Counted from the stretch's first letter, positions 1-64,000 are shown. The stretch: 64,000 nt of DNA from Anoplopoma fimbria (GCF_027596085.1 NC_072458.1:2180001-2244000); one strand, 5' to 3'. Notes: generated from the letters alone by a model not told the origin. Numbers and translations: made by a program.

Positions 1-270
1 GTTAATTAACATCTTTCAACTTCTCTTTTGAAAGTGATTATAGTATATATAGAACTCTTTATTAAACACTTCCACTTTTCTAGAAAGAGGCCTCCCTGTT
101 TTTATACAGTCCCCCTCTAGTAGATGACGACACTTTATGATTTTGTTTTAAGAAGTGCTGTAAAAGTAAATATGTTGATGCAGGTTCAATAAAGCTTAGG
201 GTGAGTTAACACTGTGAGCAACAGTGACTCATTTTGACTCAACTTCACTTCACTATAAACGTAACTTTGA

Positions 271-271
<1 letters not shown>

Positions 272-303
<32 letters not shown>
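272..303. repeat. (AC)n microsatellite
   Basis: About 16 uninterrupted AC units. Confidence 0.95.
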
Positions 304-305
<2 letters not shown>

Positions 306-764
306 TCGAGCAGTGATCAGGATTAAATGATGCATTAAGCACTTAATTACTCAGGTGAAGCATCACTGTGCGTTGGCTGTCTGTTTTAATTTTATTAGCT
401 GACACATTTATGGGAGTATATATCTCTGTGTGTCAAGCTGCCTCACCTCCGGGACACGACTCACATGTCTCTTTTCTCTGTATCATCTATGTTTTTTGTA
501 TGAGTACATGTAGGCACTAGAGTGTGTGTGCTAGTTTGAAGCCACTGAGGTGATATATGATTCACAGCAGTAGGCCTTAGAGCACCTGATGACTTCACTT
601 TGTCTAAATGACATAGCAGCTGTAACAGCTGCTTCACAGTTGTGTAGGATCTGAGTAGGAGGCACAGTGCTTGATTTTTGGTGTTTAGTCCTGTGCGGTG
701 GCACTGATGGTAATGGGATTGGCCTAGATTTGAGTTTGGTTCTGTCTGATTTGTTTTGCCTGCA

Positions 765-767
<3 letters not shown>

Positions 768-863
<96 letters not shown>

Positions 864-868
864 TGTGG
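768..868. repeat. (TG)n microsatellite, interrupted
   Basis: About 100 bp of TG with a few extra T interruptions. It produces spurious open frames on both strands. Confidence 0.95.
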
Positions 869-2740
869 ATGTTCTCCAGGTTCGTTATTTGCTAGAGGTG
901 TCTTGTACTTGTAACATGATGCGTGTAATTGAAAAACTTTGGGTGCATTCCCATTTGTGGATTTACAGACTGGAGTTTGCAAACTGATATCTTATAAGTC
1001 CTAGAGTTCATTTCAATATGATTTTCATTATCACATCAAAATTGCGCATTTGCCATTTCAGTGAGGCTAGCACATGAACCAATTTGGCATCTTGTCATCT
1101 GTCAACATATCAATAGCTCTGGTCCTTGAACACAATGAGCTATAAAGCTTGGCGGTAGCACCGTCTGGTTATCATGATCCAACTAACCTGTAAGTGTCAA
1201 AGTTTGGTTGTTTTACACTTTCTTGGGGAAGGAGCTGTTTGTTATAAGGCTGTCTTAAGTGAAAAGTATCTATTAGCTTCATCCAAAAGCACACAGATTT
1301 CACTTTCATTAACAGTATTCCTGTTCAGTAATGAGCTGATTTGTCACTTCAGAATAAAATGTATTTTATTCGAGAAATTTTCAAACTCAACCATAAATCT
1401 GCATATATATTTATATATTCAAAAGATACCATACATTGCTCTGGTGTAAAAGTCACTGTGGCCAACACACATCCTCAGGTTAATCTCTGTTTGTATATCT
1501 GACTCATTTATATCCCTGTTTAACACATTTCTTGTGAATCTTATTAAAAATAGTCTGCATTCTCAGGCTGTATGTGGAATAATGACGTTAAAGTCACATG
1601 TGAAATACAGTAATTTGATGTAGTGGAACTTGCTACCTTACTGTCCACATGAGGGCGCTATGGTGCAACAGATGGGTTTGCTGATCATTTCTCTGTTGAT
1701 CATGGTATTTTGACTCCAGCCCTATTAGACACATCTTTCATGCAGGTCGTTCCGTAATCTTACCACTAGATGGCGCTAAAACTGGCGTGTTACTATGGCC
1801 AGCTGTGTAGCACTGTGTGCGCTTGGAGAGAGCAGCGTGGACAGGATGACAGTCAACACAACATGGGTAATTGAGCCATGTGTCTCCGGAGGCAATTACT
1901 CTACAATGTGTGCCACTACTATGTTTTGTTTCAGTTTCATTTATTAACAATAAGTGCAACTGCAGGTCCTGTGCATAACTGTTTTGGGTTTGGGGTTATG
2001 GGAAGAGGAAATGCTGTATACACACCTTACTCCACCTCACCCTCCCTTTGTGTTTGTTTGTCTCTTTTGCATAATGCCTGGACCACTATCTTTTTTTCTA
2101 GTTTCACGTTTTCTGCAGCCAAAAGGAGCTCTGGTAACCGAAATCTATGTTTGGTTTATTAGTACAAACCAACTGACTATAGAGCAAAAAAAGGGTCAGA
2201 GGCAACAATAAAAATCAATTTTCTACCTGCATTGTTTTAATGGATTTCCCCCAATTCAGCTACTCGTTGACTATTATTCTGTTGAGTAATTGCACAATCA
2301 TAATTCCATAATTGACTTGATTGATCATTTGATTTAACATTGAAGAAGCAATGAAATAATCTAGAAAAAATCAATGCAAATAAAAGTTATATTTCTGACA
2401 CAGAGAGGTTCCCACTTTTGGTCACAGTTGTTGTTGAGAGTGACTGATGTCTCCCACCATTACGCACTGTGGACAGATGACCATTGAACCCAACGACACA
2501 ATCAAGGCATCGCTGACAGAGAGTCCCTGGCTCCTACCTGAACTGCACCTGTGGGCGTCATCGTCTCTTGTCATTTACACACGCAACAGAAGCGCCAGAC
2601 TCTCGGGTGCGCGCATTGTGCACTCTCCGCCGACTGGGGATCGCATTGTACTGAGTTGACCGGAGAGCTTGTTCATATAGGCTTAAATTGGAGCACCTCA
2701 CACATTTGGACGACTTGCACCATCTCTTCACTAACTTTGA

Positions 2741-48613
<45,873 letters not shown>

Positions 48614-49875
48614 CAGCCCTCCATCTGAACTTTCCTGGACTCTGCAGGACTTAATCCAGGATATTTTTGGGGGATACGTCCCTGAACTGAAGTTCAAGCT
48701 GATCAACTGTGGTCCCCCATATCATTGGAGGGCATTTGCAGGGATTCAACTTAGATTCCTTTTTGTTTTAAAGGCACGTGTTTTAAAAATCTTGTTGCAT
48801 GAAAACAAGTACAGAAGGTTTAGGAGCATTAGCTTCACCTTATAGAAATGTAGTGTTGTTAGACAAGCTGCAGAGGTTTGGATCAGTTGTGGAGCTCACC
48901 CCCAACACCCACCACCTTGAGGTGGGATTGTGCCACAATGGAGGACAAAAGGGATTCAGAGGAGGAGAGAGTTCTTCCAGTCCTCCCTTTGTTTTTGCTC
49001 GTGGCTGTTGATGGTTTCAGGTCAGCTGGTCTGGTCGGAGGAGGAGAAAGCATCGTGAGTGGAGGTGGGGGTTTGTAGGCAAGGAGGGGAGGGGTGGGGG
49101 CTCTTGACATCCATCCCCCAACCTCTCATGTCTGGCATTTCCTCCCCTTTTAAATCTTTTTTCTTTACGCACTCAACCCACACACGGTGCTCTGGATTGC
49201 GTGTACCAGTGCGTGCCTGGTTGGGGCTGGTTGGACTGGGAGCACAGAATGGTCTGAGGAGTGAGATGGGACGTATTGTGCTCTTTACCGCTGGCCCTAA
49301 GGGGAAGAGAGAGGGGGTGGAGGGTGGAGGAAGTTGGTTATGGAGGTGGGTGGGGGGGGGTATGTCATGCCTCGGGCAGCACAGCCCCTGCTGTCGTCTG
49401 TCACACTGAGCACAGGGACTCGTTCTCCCTCTCTGCTTCTCCTTTTCCAGTGTTTTTCTCCACCTACACTCTCTCTCCCTCCTTTGTCTTTATCTTTCTC
49501 TTGCTCTCTGCATGCCTTTCAAAGCCTTTTGAGTGGTGCCTGTAGACACAAATTAACATGCTGCATGTCACCCTGTGGAAATCCAGCTTGCCATTTATCT
49601 ATCTATTTAAAGGAAACACGGTTCAATCATTTAATAGCTGAACCTGGCATTTACTGATGCATATTTATTGGATGTTGGCTCAGTCTAACAACTGGGTAAT
49701 TTAGGGACAATGTAGTCGCCCCTGTTGTGAAGCGGCCTGGAGCAAAGTGCTGATGCTAAATTGGTTCCTAATCCACGATGGAGGCCATATCCCCGATCGT
49801 CACCCAGGGTTACCGTCTCTGAGATCCATCTTCTCAGCTGTTCAGAGCAAAGGCAATACTCCCATATAAAAGCAC

Positions 49876-49889
49876 AATAAAGAAATAAA
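49876..49889 (+). other. candidate polyadenylation signals for kcnh8
   Basis: Two AATAAA hexamers (49876-49881 and 49884-49889) lie 1.26 kb past the stop codon. They would give a 3' UTR of usual length. Other hexamers exist further on, so the choice is tentative. Confidence 0.35.
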
Positions 49890-50671
49890 GATGCTTTTAT
49901 ATTTCTATGAATGTATCAATACTAAAGATGTATTTTTTTACCTCAAGTAATGCAAGAGTGTGGGATGGCAGATAATGATGCTACTGTATATGAAGTTATA
50001 GTAGTGCTGTTTGCTGGTACCAGCAAATGCAATCTTAAACCAGGAAAAAGATCCGAACTCTCGTCCTGCAAGATCTACTGTACTCTACTGACTTCATGTA
50101 GGTTTGCATCTGCTTCTCTGGAAATGGAATGTACTGTAATAAAACTTCTTTTTTTCCCATAACATTTTGATATTATTAGATACAAAAGAACTGTTATGCT
50201 AATAAATGACAAATACGACTGTTATGCCCCTGGCTTATTGTTTTTGTTCAGTTTTCAAGGGAAACCTTCCTTAAAGCATGAAAGAGGATACAAAATTGTC
50301 AGATCCAGGAGTCCACTTTTTTCTCTTTTACAAAACAAATAAAAGTATATTCCTTAAAACCCGCTTGTACAATACAATACAATGATTGGTGGCTATCAAA
50401 GGCCTTAATTTAGCTCAATTATTTTGTTTTAGAAATCAGTGGATACAATGTCTGCTCGTGCAGAATAAAATTTACTTTCTGACCAGTTGACATGATAAAA
50501 ATAAATAAAATAAATCACTTCTTCCAGCAAATCTCATTAATTTCTTTGTGCGTAGGTTTATTCAATAATCTGCTGACATCCCGATAAATGAATGATGTCA
50601 TTGGATTACCACTTAACCAGGTTTAAATTATTGAATGCCACTTCAAAATGTAAAAGTCTGAAGACATGTTA

Positions 50672-51180
50672 GCAACTGCGGCCGATCCACCCGGTCACAG
50701 CTTTTTTCTGTCCTGGCCCCTCAGTGGTGGAATGAACTCCCCACTGACGTCAGGACAGCAGAGTCGCTGCCCATCTTTCGGCGCAGGCTGAAAACTCACC
50801 TCTACAAGAAGTACTACCCTGAGCCTTCCTCGTAGCACTTATTGCATTGGTATTAGTTGTTGCACTTACTGTATTCGTATCAGTTCGCTGCACTTATTGA
50901 ATTCGTATTTGTTTACTGCACTTATCCTATTCGTAGTAGTTTGTAGCACTTACTATATTCGTATTAGTCTGCTGCAATTATTGTTTTCGTAGTAATTTGC
51001 CTCTGCACTATACTTTTGCTCTGGTTTATGCTTTAAGATGCTTGTTTAAGAAAGGAGATGCACTTATGACTTCTGGTGACTAGTAGTTCTCTTGAATACC
51101 TATGTTGAATACACTTCCTGTAAGTCGCTTTGGATAAAAGTGTCTGCTAAATGACTGTAATGTAATGTAATGTAATGTAA
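50672..51180 (+). mobile_element. 5'-truncated L2-like LINE, 3' end
   Basis: An open segment (about 50701-50835) encodes FSVLAPQWWNELPTDVR and FRRRLKTHLYKK before TAG, resembling the C-terminal end of L2/CR1-type ORF2 proteins in fish. A 28-bp tandem array follows, then the tail CGCTTTGGATAAAAGTGTCT and (TGTAA)n to 51180. Only the end of ORF2 remains, so it is dead by itself. Its tail is shared with the SINEs above. The 5' limit is approximate. Confidence 0.75.
50835..51001. repeat. 28-bp tandem repeat, about six units
   Basis: Units beginning gcactta... with the common core ttattgtattcgtattag start at 50835, 50862, 50890, 50918, 50946 and 50974. It lies in the 3' UTR part of the L2-like element. 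Confidence 0.8.
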
Positions 51181-53818
51181 CTCTATGAGGCTGTGCTATG
51201 AGCCAGTTGTTTAGCAGGTATAATATTAACCATGTTCACATTGTTAGTTTAGCATATTAGCATGAAAACATTTTTTTCATTAGCACCCAACAATAAGTAA
51301 CCTACAGCTGAGGCCCATGGGAATGCCATTTATGGAAGTTTTTGGTCATATACAAAAGTATTGGATACATTAAAACTTTGAACCGATGATGACGGCAGTG
51401 GAAACGATTAGGGAGCCCCAACGTTATAATAATTCATCGTGAGGGAGACTTGAATATGTGTGCAGAGTTTTATGGAAATCCATCGAGCAGCTGTTGCTGA
51501 ATTGTTCTTGGACTCTCCACAGATACATATCCACCAAAACCAGACAAAGTTAATGATCCAAGGCTGTTGCTTGTCCACATTGTTTATAATAGTAGTGTGT
51601 ATTTGTTTTGTACATGCATGCATGTGTGTATGTGTGTCTGTCTTTTGTTAGCTGCTGCCACGGTTCATCTGAGGTGAAAGCACAGCAATCGTCATGTTGC
51701 ATCGGTGACGTGGGCGTTGGGTGAACACTGAGTAAATATGCGTGCTGTGTATCACATTGACACGTCTGTCATAGGTCCAGCTGCTTTCACCTGGCAAGGT
51801 GCTGATTCACTGTGTGTGTATGTGTGTGTGTTTGTGTGTTTGCAGGAAGTGGAGTGAGGGGAATACTGGATCTGCCTGAATTAGATACATAGATCAGTGG
51901 GGATAGAAGTGATGGGGCAGTGTTCCTTGCACGTGTGTAAATGCTTTTAGGGAAAGTGAAAATGAAGATATGTAACCCCACTTAGATAATTACTTGTGTG
52001 TTTTCCTGAGAAGGAACTTGCAGGTGGGTGGGGTTGTGTTTGCACTGAGAATGATCATTTGTGGGTTTAGCAGCACCTCCAGCACATCTGTGGGAATGCT
52101 GTTATTTAGCCTGGGGTCTTCAAGACCCATCCATATTTAATGGTGTACAGACAATTCCATCCTGGCTGTTTATGCATCATTTTATCCACCTGCTAGCAAA
52201 CTCATCTTTTATTCACAGCTTCCCACAATCTGCCATTAGCTAACTGAAGCCCATCTCCCTTCCTCCTTTGCACCCTTGCCTTCCTCTCTCCCACCACTTT
52301 TGATTTTCGATTTTCGATAAAAGTTGGGTCTAACTCAAAGGGATTGAGAGGAGAAGTGGAAAAAAAGGTGCTAAAAGTGCTCCTTTTAGCAAAAAATGTT
52401 AAAAGGAGAAAAGGATTACAGAAAAAGAGGTGGGATGTGGACTCATGATGAATGAGCATTCATCTTTATACTTAAAAAACGTCTAACTGTGTTTCGTAGT
52501 CTGTTGCCGTCTATTTAATCCACTCTTCTCACATTGTTTAATGATGGCCCTGACCCAAATACAGCAACTATTCATCCCCGTCCACTCTTTTCATCCGTGC
52601 ACACACAGAAATGCCGTGTGAGCACACACACACATTCACTCTTCCATTCAAATGAGTACTTTATCCCAGTGAAAAGAGCCTCTTCACTTGTCCCTCATCC
52701 CAGATTTCAGTACTAAAAAACACCATCGCTGTGCAGGAGGTGTGAACTTCTCTCTCAGGTGAAATAAAAATTTGTTCCCTTCTCTTCTTTCATCTCCATG
52801 GACATAATGGAGAGATGTTTAAGTCTGCCAGCTGTGGTGAGGTGTCTCCATCCAGCCCTTACTGAGACCCGATAGGCTGCCTGCTAACAAAAAGAAAAGC
52901 TGAGCTGTGTGCTGAACCAAGGGCACATTATGTTTGTGTGCTTCAGGTTATGTGTACGTCCATACATATCAAGTGTCTGTTTGCATATACGAGAGCATGC
53001 ACACACAGATATGGAGAAAGTTCTCCACACAAGGGCTTTACATGTATTTGTTCCACTCTGGGTGAGACAGCGGCTGTTGCTGCACATCCAAATGGTTACA
53101 TTTGCATTGGTGTAAAGCAGGAAGGAAGAGGGAAGCTCGCAGGACATCTTGTGTGTTTGATAAATGAGTCTGAGCTGCTCCCCTGGGTGCTACGGTAGAA
53201 GTGGTGTTGGTGGTGGTGGTGGGAGGGGTGGAAGAACATTGGCATGTCAGAGATTGATGGTGGTTTCTTCTTTTGGGAAGTGTAGGCCTGGCGATGCCCA
53301 TCGAGCAAGGTTACTGGAATGGCGGCTAAATTACCTCCATTGTTGCTCACCTGTCAGAGAGCAGTCTGGCATTTTCAAAGCAGCAGATAGGAAGTCATCA
53401 GCATGTAGAGCTTTGTGAAATAGTTGTCTTCCATTGTGTTGGATGTAGCAGTGAATTAGGGTTCCCGTCTTAAAGTCTAGACTAAAATGCCCACTCATTT
53501 TTAGAAGAAGAGAAAAATCAGTCTTTAGTATTTGAACACCTGGCAGCATTTTAATCTTTAAAAACAGACAGCCGAGAAGTACCTTTCCATTCTGTTGTAC
53601 AGCGGTGTGTTTTTCAAGGATGACTATCCAGAAGTTGATGAAAAATGAAACAAAGTCCTGCAGCTTTTCTGTATAGCCATCTAATCAGAGACTGCAAAAG
53701 CATTAAACTATCTGGTGAGATGATAGCAGTAGAGGGATACATGTCTATACATGCGTGTCTTGTCTGTGAGAGGAGTCAGAGTGGGTTTTTTCAGGTAACT
53801 GGACTTTTTAAAAAAACG

Positions 53819-53841
53819 GAGAGAGAGAGAGAGAGAGAGAG
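53819..53841. repeat. (GA)n microsatellite
   Basis: About 11 GA units. Confidence 0.9.
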
Positions 53842-56492
53842 TGACTGCTGTTTGCATCATTCAGGCAGGAAAGACTGTAATCGTGTGGCCAACATTGTTT
53901 CTTTTTTTGTCGATGGATCATAAACTCTCACAATCAGGTGACTAGTATTCAGAAACATTCATTAAATGTATTTCTTCTTTTAATCAGATGTCTTAATCAG
54001 ATAATCAATCTGTATCTTATCTAGTTAGAATTTAAGAGCAAATTTATTAACTCATTATTTTACCACCATGGTTTTTTAATTTATGATCAAATTCAAATAA
54101 TTAAATCATACTCTCACCACCCATTTAGCACCCTTTATATTTGAGCCATGGGAAAGCCACGGGAAATAAGAAAGATTGCTGCTATTATTTTCTCCTTAGA
54201 GCAATTCCAAATGTAATTTGTGACCTAAAAGACCCCTTTTTAAGTATTTGATGTGTTGCACAAATACAGGTATCATTGAAACAATGATTCAAAATTAAAG
54301 GGTGCCCTTATAAAGTGTTTGTGTCACCAGGAACATTCTAAATGAGACATTCAGAAGCTGCTTTAGTCTCTGACCTTAATTGCTGCTGCAAGCCAAGTTT
54401 TTGTCACATTTTAATGCACTTAATCTTTGCTCAGTGTCAGCTGCGGCTCCTGAGGCCCATCCACATAGACCTAATTGCACAACAAGCACATAACGAATGA
54501 CCGAAAACAACAGTGTCTGTGTAAAGAACACCCAAGGCTCTTGAAGGCGCGCACAGTAAGTACAGCCAGCCCCGTCCTGGGTGAAATAGGCCCATGGATC
54601 TTCATAAGGGGACCACGGCTCTGTGCTCCACAGCAGCTGACATCCATCTGAGTCACACTAGTTCATGGGAAGATGTGTGTGTTTGTGAGAATGTCACAGG
54701 TCCTTTTTCACTTTCACTTCTCTTTTGTTGTCACAGGTCCTTTGTGTTAGTGTGGCATTGGGTGCTGACTCCATGACAGGTTTGATGAATGGATCGTGGG
54801 CTAGTCTACTCCCTGCTTATAATACTTTTTTCTTTCAGTCTGACTGTATTTAACCCCATAATGCAGAAATGTACTGAAGCAGCCCGTCCTTTTGTCACAA
54901 ACTGACCTTGCATGTCCGACAAAATACAGAATTCAGTCCTTTCATTTGACAAAATGTCATTCACAAGCAAATAATTAATATAATCTTTAACTTCATTGCA
55001 AAGTAACAAATCCCAAAACACTTTGTTTGTGATTTGGAAAGTAAAGTAGCGTAATTTCCCATCACAGATATAGAGCATTAAACAAATCCATTGTTTTTAA
55101 TTATGATCTAGAGTTGGTGTCTCTGAGACCCCAAACTGGAATGACCTCCCATTTGAATTCTCAATTCTCGCAATTCTCATAATCCAATCATATATCAAAA
55201 CAATTTCTCGTGCTGTGTAAGAGGGCCACTGGTCACCTGGACCACAAACAGAACAATAAAGGGTTAAACTGTCAGACCTTTTCCTGGCTTTTTCTGTTCC
55301 TTTAGTATACTTTATAGCTATAGGCTACCATGTCGTGCAGTCTTCTGCGCAAACATGGATTGCTTTTCACAGTGAAATTAGCCACACAATGACTCCGTGT
55401 CCTCTTGACGTCCTCTGAAGATCTAAAGCAGAGAGATGTTGCCCTTCTTGTCCAACAGCACAGTAGCCTATCGTTATGTAACTGAGAGAGAAGATGCATT
55501 AATCAACAACATGTTTTTTGTGTAAGTGTTTGACCTATGCCTCCAAGCTGCAGACCATAGATACCATATGACTGTTGTTTATTGAAAAGGTGCTGTGTAC
55601 TTGACTGGGCTAAGTGCACCATGGGTTAAGAAAAGCATTACCGTGACAGAGTATAGGCGGTTATTAGCACTCAATGCCTGAGGACGAGGAGAGCGTCCTC
55701 CTGCCTGCCAGTTGACATCCTAACCTATGTGGCTTGAATAACGGCCACACTTATGATTTGGCGATAAGTTACAGCAGATACAAGGACACGAAAACACATG
55801 ACTCTGGATGTTAATTACTGACAGCCTCCCTCGTCTCAGTCACATGCAAGTCAGGATATTACTGTCACATGGTAAGCTGACTGTGTAGCATAATCATGAT
55901 TATTATCAGGACAGCTTTAAGGATATTCTCATAAGTAAATGATATTGTGCATAACAATAACAAAGTGATCAGGTAGGGCTTTAGAGAAGATTTTTAAGGC
56001 AGATAGCTCCCTCTGCTGTTGGCAGCTGATAATGTTTAAGTATATATTTTTGGTCAATATGTGTTGTAAAACATGATCCAAATACATGAAGAAACAATAA
56101 TCTTTTTGAATAAAACATTTTGTGGAATTTAATCCCTCAAACAGATGTTTTCAGACCATCTGATTGTCATCTTTCTTACTCTCCTGTGTAGTTCTGTTGC
56201 ACCTTAAGGTTTTCACAGAGGTTATTTTGACAAAAGTGCATGTATAAATGATAAAATGAATGACAGTTATATTCCATTAGCTGGCTCAGTGTCTGGTATT
56301 GTGCATACTGGCTCACTGTCACACTGTCACGTCTCATACTGGGACACTTAAATAGAACAGAGCCATGTTAAAGTGATTAGTAGCAGCTGGGATTTTCCTT
56401 CAATGACAGGTTGAAATGTGAACGATTAGTTCTCTGAGCTGATGTCTAATCAATAGAATAATTAAAAACACCTGCGTTTGCAGGAACAGAGC

Positions 56493-56530
56493 TACACTAC
56501 ATAGCCAAAAGTATATAGACACCTGAATAT
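56493..56530. mobile_element. possible Tc1-like terminal repeat fragment
   Basis: TACACTACATAGCCAAAAGT followed by ATATAGACACCTGAAT resembles a terminal repeat common in fish Tc1-like elements. No partner repeat was seen nearby, so it is a solo remnant at best. Confidence 0.4.
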
Positions 56531-57390
56531 TATATGACTTGTTTTTACTTCTCTTTCCATAGTAAGTCTACTTTTAGGTCCTTCATAAAGTAACTGTAAC
56601 TACCTGGCTTAATCGCAGACCTGTACGCTATGGGCAGTTACTTATCAGTGTAAATTTAAATGTTTTACCTGAATCAACCAGTAATTGAGGAACTGTTCAG
56701 AAAAAAAAGTGTGAAAGTGTTTTTTAAGTCACACGTTTTTTAAATTCTTACTTTACTTTAAGATTAAGAGAGAGAAAGGTTGCAAAGGTGGTGTCGGGGT
56801 TAAAGTTTTGTTCCACAACAAATTCTATCTAATATTAAAATATACCATGGACTAATTTTGGTCCTCTCTAGTACTTGATACTAACACGTTCTCCTTCATA
56901 ATTTCATCATTTCAATTCAGGTTAGTTCATAGAGATGAATCTGTGTTTAATTTGATACTGTCTGCTGATAACTTTGTTTTTTCGGAAATGTGCACAAAAC
57001 TTCTACATATGAATTCATGAAAGCATTTAGCCTTCTGAAGTGGATAAAGAAGCAGATCATTTAAGATAATGTCTCTACATGTTTTCACGGTGTATATAAT
57101 TAAATGTACATAAATACAATAAGTATTCCTAAATAAACAGTTTAAAATAAATCAACGTAATTGTATCTTGTATTTTATTACTTTATATAGTCTGTTTTTT
57201 ATTATCCAACACAATAAATTGTATTTGCAATCCTTAAAACAGGAGCAAAAAAGCTGAGTGGCAAAGTGGAGCAAAAAAGGCATCTGTTTTTGTATTTTTC
57301 GACACCATTTCACTCCTGCATGCCACTATGCATAGCACACAGTATATGATAATATACATTAATAGCATGAATCCCTCTCTGCTCTCTGTA

Positions 57391-62372
<4,982 letters not shown>

Positions 62373-63054
62373 GGTGATGAAGGACAGGGGGAACCGGAGA
62401 TGACCCTCAGCTGTCTCCCCATTTTTTTTGAGCTTTGACTCAACTTTGAAGTCGATTCAATTCCCCCAAAGTGACGAGATCCTTCATGGATTATCCAAAA
62501 AGTAGAAAGGAAAAAAAGAAACAGAAACTCCTGAAGGGTGGCTCCTCATCCATGGAGCAACAAGTGACAGAAAAAGCAGGTTCAAGACCATCCCTCAACT
62601 TCTTCTTCTTCTTCTCGTGGTTAGCAGACTTTGCCTCTCAGGGTCCTAAAGTCCGTGTGAATGTGAGCTCATAAGGGATTTAAGATGCACCTGACACATC
62701 CACCTGCTCCTACACCTGCTGAGCTGATCCTCAAAGCAATCTCAGTTGTTCAACTGGTAACAATGATTAGAGCAGCACCCTTCAATAACACAAACTCTAA
62801 AGGGAAATCCAGCTCCCACACATGACTTGTATCCAAACAGTCAGTTTTATGATGTTTTTCAATGTTGCATGAGTCTATTTAGGGGTTTGAATGTATGTGG
62901 GACTCAGTGGTTAGTTTGAATAGGCTGTCACATGGTGCCAATATACCTGTTATGATTGTAAAGGAAATTCCTAAACTCGGTATGTTTGAAAAAGGCCACA
63001 TTGCAGTGGAATGAGAAAGTGTTTTTATGTTTCCTCCAGTTTGTGTGTGTGGGG

Positions 63055-63077
63055 GAGAGAGAGAGAGAGAGAGAGAG
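63055..63077. repeat. (GA)n microsatellite
   Basis: About 11 GA units. Confidence 0.9.
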
Positions 63078-63115
63078 TGGACTTGGTACAGGCATCTCCC
63101 CCGGTGAGTCACACA

Positions 63116-63256
63116 TCAAAGATTGCTCTCTCTGGCCAGCTGGCGGCGGGCCTTGCAGTCCCATGACCGTCTGTTGGTGCCGAGGAGCGGGCCGGTCTCA
63201 GCTTCCGTCTCCGCGCTTCTCAGAGGAGATCTTGGCAGCCTGGGCATCTGTTCAAA
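63116..63256 (-). other. exon-like segment of unknown identity
   Basis: Minus strand: a pyrimidine-rich acceptor-like ttgtctccactcag precedes an open frame of 46 residues (FEQMPRLPRSPLRSAETEAE then TGPLLGTNRRSWDCKARRQL and ARESNL) ending in TGA. Its GC content is higher than the flanks. It could be the last exon of a gene beyond 64000, part of the galnt15 5' region, or chance. I recognise no family. Confidence 0.2.
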
Positions 63257-63610
63257 CTGAGTGGAGACAAAGACCTCAGTTTGAGTTGTTTTGTTTCTTT
63301 TTGACATGTGGAAAATAGTTTTTCCTACTTTATCACAGAGATTTTAACCCAACCAACATGTGGTACCAAATCTATTATGAAAAGTTTAAGGGAAAACGCC
63401 CAAAAAGTTATGCAAGGATTGCAATGGAAACAGTCTAATAATTTCTTAATGCATTTTCCAAGTGACCTCAGGGGTAATATTTTCTTTACGGGAATGGCCA
63501 ACAAAAGATCAGACTTCACCCAAGTTTTCTTCACATCAGTAGAAATGAAGACCATCTGTGTCAGCCTGCTTCACAAACTCACAAACAGTTAGAGACCAGT
63601 ACATCCTGCT

Positions 63611-63650
63611 GGTGGTGCTGGTGGTGGTGGTGGTGGTGGTGGTGGTGGTG
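63611..63650. repeat. (GGT)n microsatellite
   Basis: About 13 GGT units, one imperfect. Confidence 0.93.
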
Positions 63651-64000
63651 ACTGTCTGGTTGTGTTTGAGTGAGAGGGTGGGATTAGCAGCTCAGTTCTT
63701 TCCTCCCATTAAACACAAAGACACTTACCTCTGCTCAGGATGACAGGGCAGCATGGCGTCTGATGGTCATGATTACTGTACACAGAGAGAGAGGGGAGGG
63801 GACGCCTGGAGAGTCAGACTGGGAAGTTGAAAGGGCAACAAGATGAGGGTGTTGCAAAGAGGATGGAAATGAAAGAGAGATGAAAGATTAAAGAGATAGA
63901 AAAGACAGAGAAGACTACGACTTGACTTCTGTCTTCTTACTGGATTATGTTTATAAACCTGAGGACTGAAGAGGAAGACAGTCTTTGTGTATTTCCAGTG

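Larger units (their letters stand above)
48614..57390. other. intergenic region between convergent kcnh8 and galnt15
   Basis: 8.8 kb. The kcnh8 3' UTR lies at the left and the galnt15 3' UTR at the right. The L2-like LINE fills about 50.67-51.18 kb. Remaining frames are short and unlike proteins. No RNA gene was recognised. Confidence 0.7.
62373..64000. other. galnt15 upstream flank
   Basis: Contains the galnt15 5' UTR/promoter (position unknown), (GA)n and (GGT)n tracts, and a GC-rich exon-like stretch at 63116-63256 on the minus strand. Nothing else was recognised. Confidence 0.6.

Overview
The window is nuclear DNA from a teleost fish, probably a percomorph. It has long introns with GT-AG borders, very frequent long (CA)n/(GT)n microsatellites, a tRNA-derived SINE whose tail matches an L2-type LINE, and a Tc1/mariner-type MITE. 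There are no bacterial-style operons, CRISPR arrays or phage genes. Two protein-coding genes explain essentially all the coding signal. Most other open frames are microsatellites, purine/pyrimidine tracts, repeats, or other frames of real exons. Family comparisons below rest on recalled human sequences, not on a search. LAYOUT. 1-2767: upstream flank, with the presumed promoter and 5' UTR of the first gene in the last few hundred bases. 2768-48613 (+): a complete 16-exon ELK-type (Kv12) voltage-gated potassium channel, best assigned to kcnh8. The coding exons total 3165 nt (1054 residues) and every intron phase joins cleanly. Intron 1 is about 13.9 kb. About 320-370 bp downstream of the exon 1 donor it carries two near-consensus REST/NRSF (RE1) motifs facing each other as a hairpin-like inverted repeat. 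48614-57390: the intergenic space between the two converging genes, holding the kcnh8 3' UTR and a 5'-truncated L2-like LINE at about 50.68-51.18 kb. 57391-62372 (-): a complete 10-exon polypeptide N-acetylgalactosaminyltransferase, best assigned to galnt15. Its coding exons total 1962 nt (653 residues). One intron uses a GC donor and another is mostly a CA repeat. 62373-64000: the galnt15 upstream flank, with one exon-like minus-strand segment of unknown identity. The genes are tail to tail and have unrelated biochemistry: a plasma-membrane K+ channel and a Golgi O-glycosyltransferase. As recalled, human KCNH8 and GALNT15 both lie on 3p25-p24, so the pairing supports both orthology calls. I found no previously undescribed multi-gene system. 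The most interesting signals are the palindromic double RE1, divergence of conserved active-site motifs in galnt15, microsatellites sitting directly on splice donors, and the SINE/LINE pair with a shared tail.
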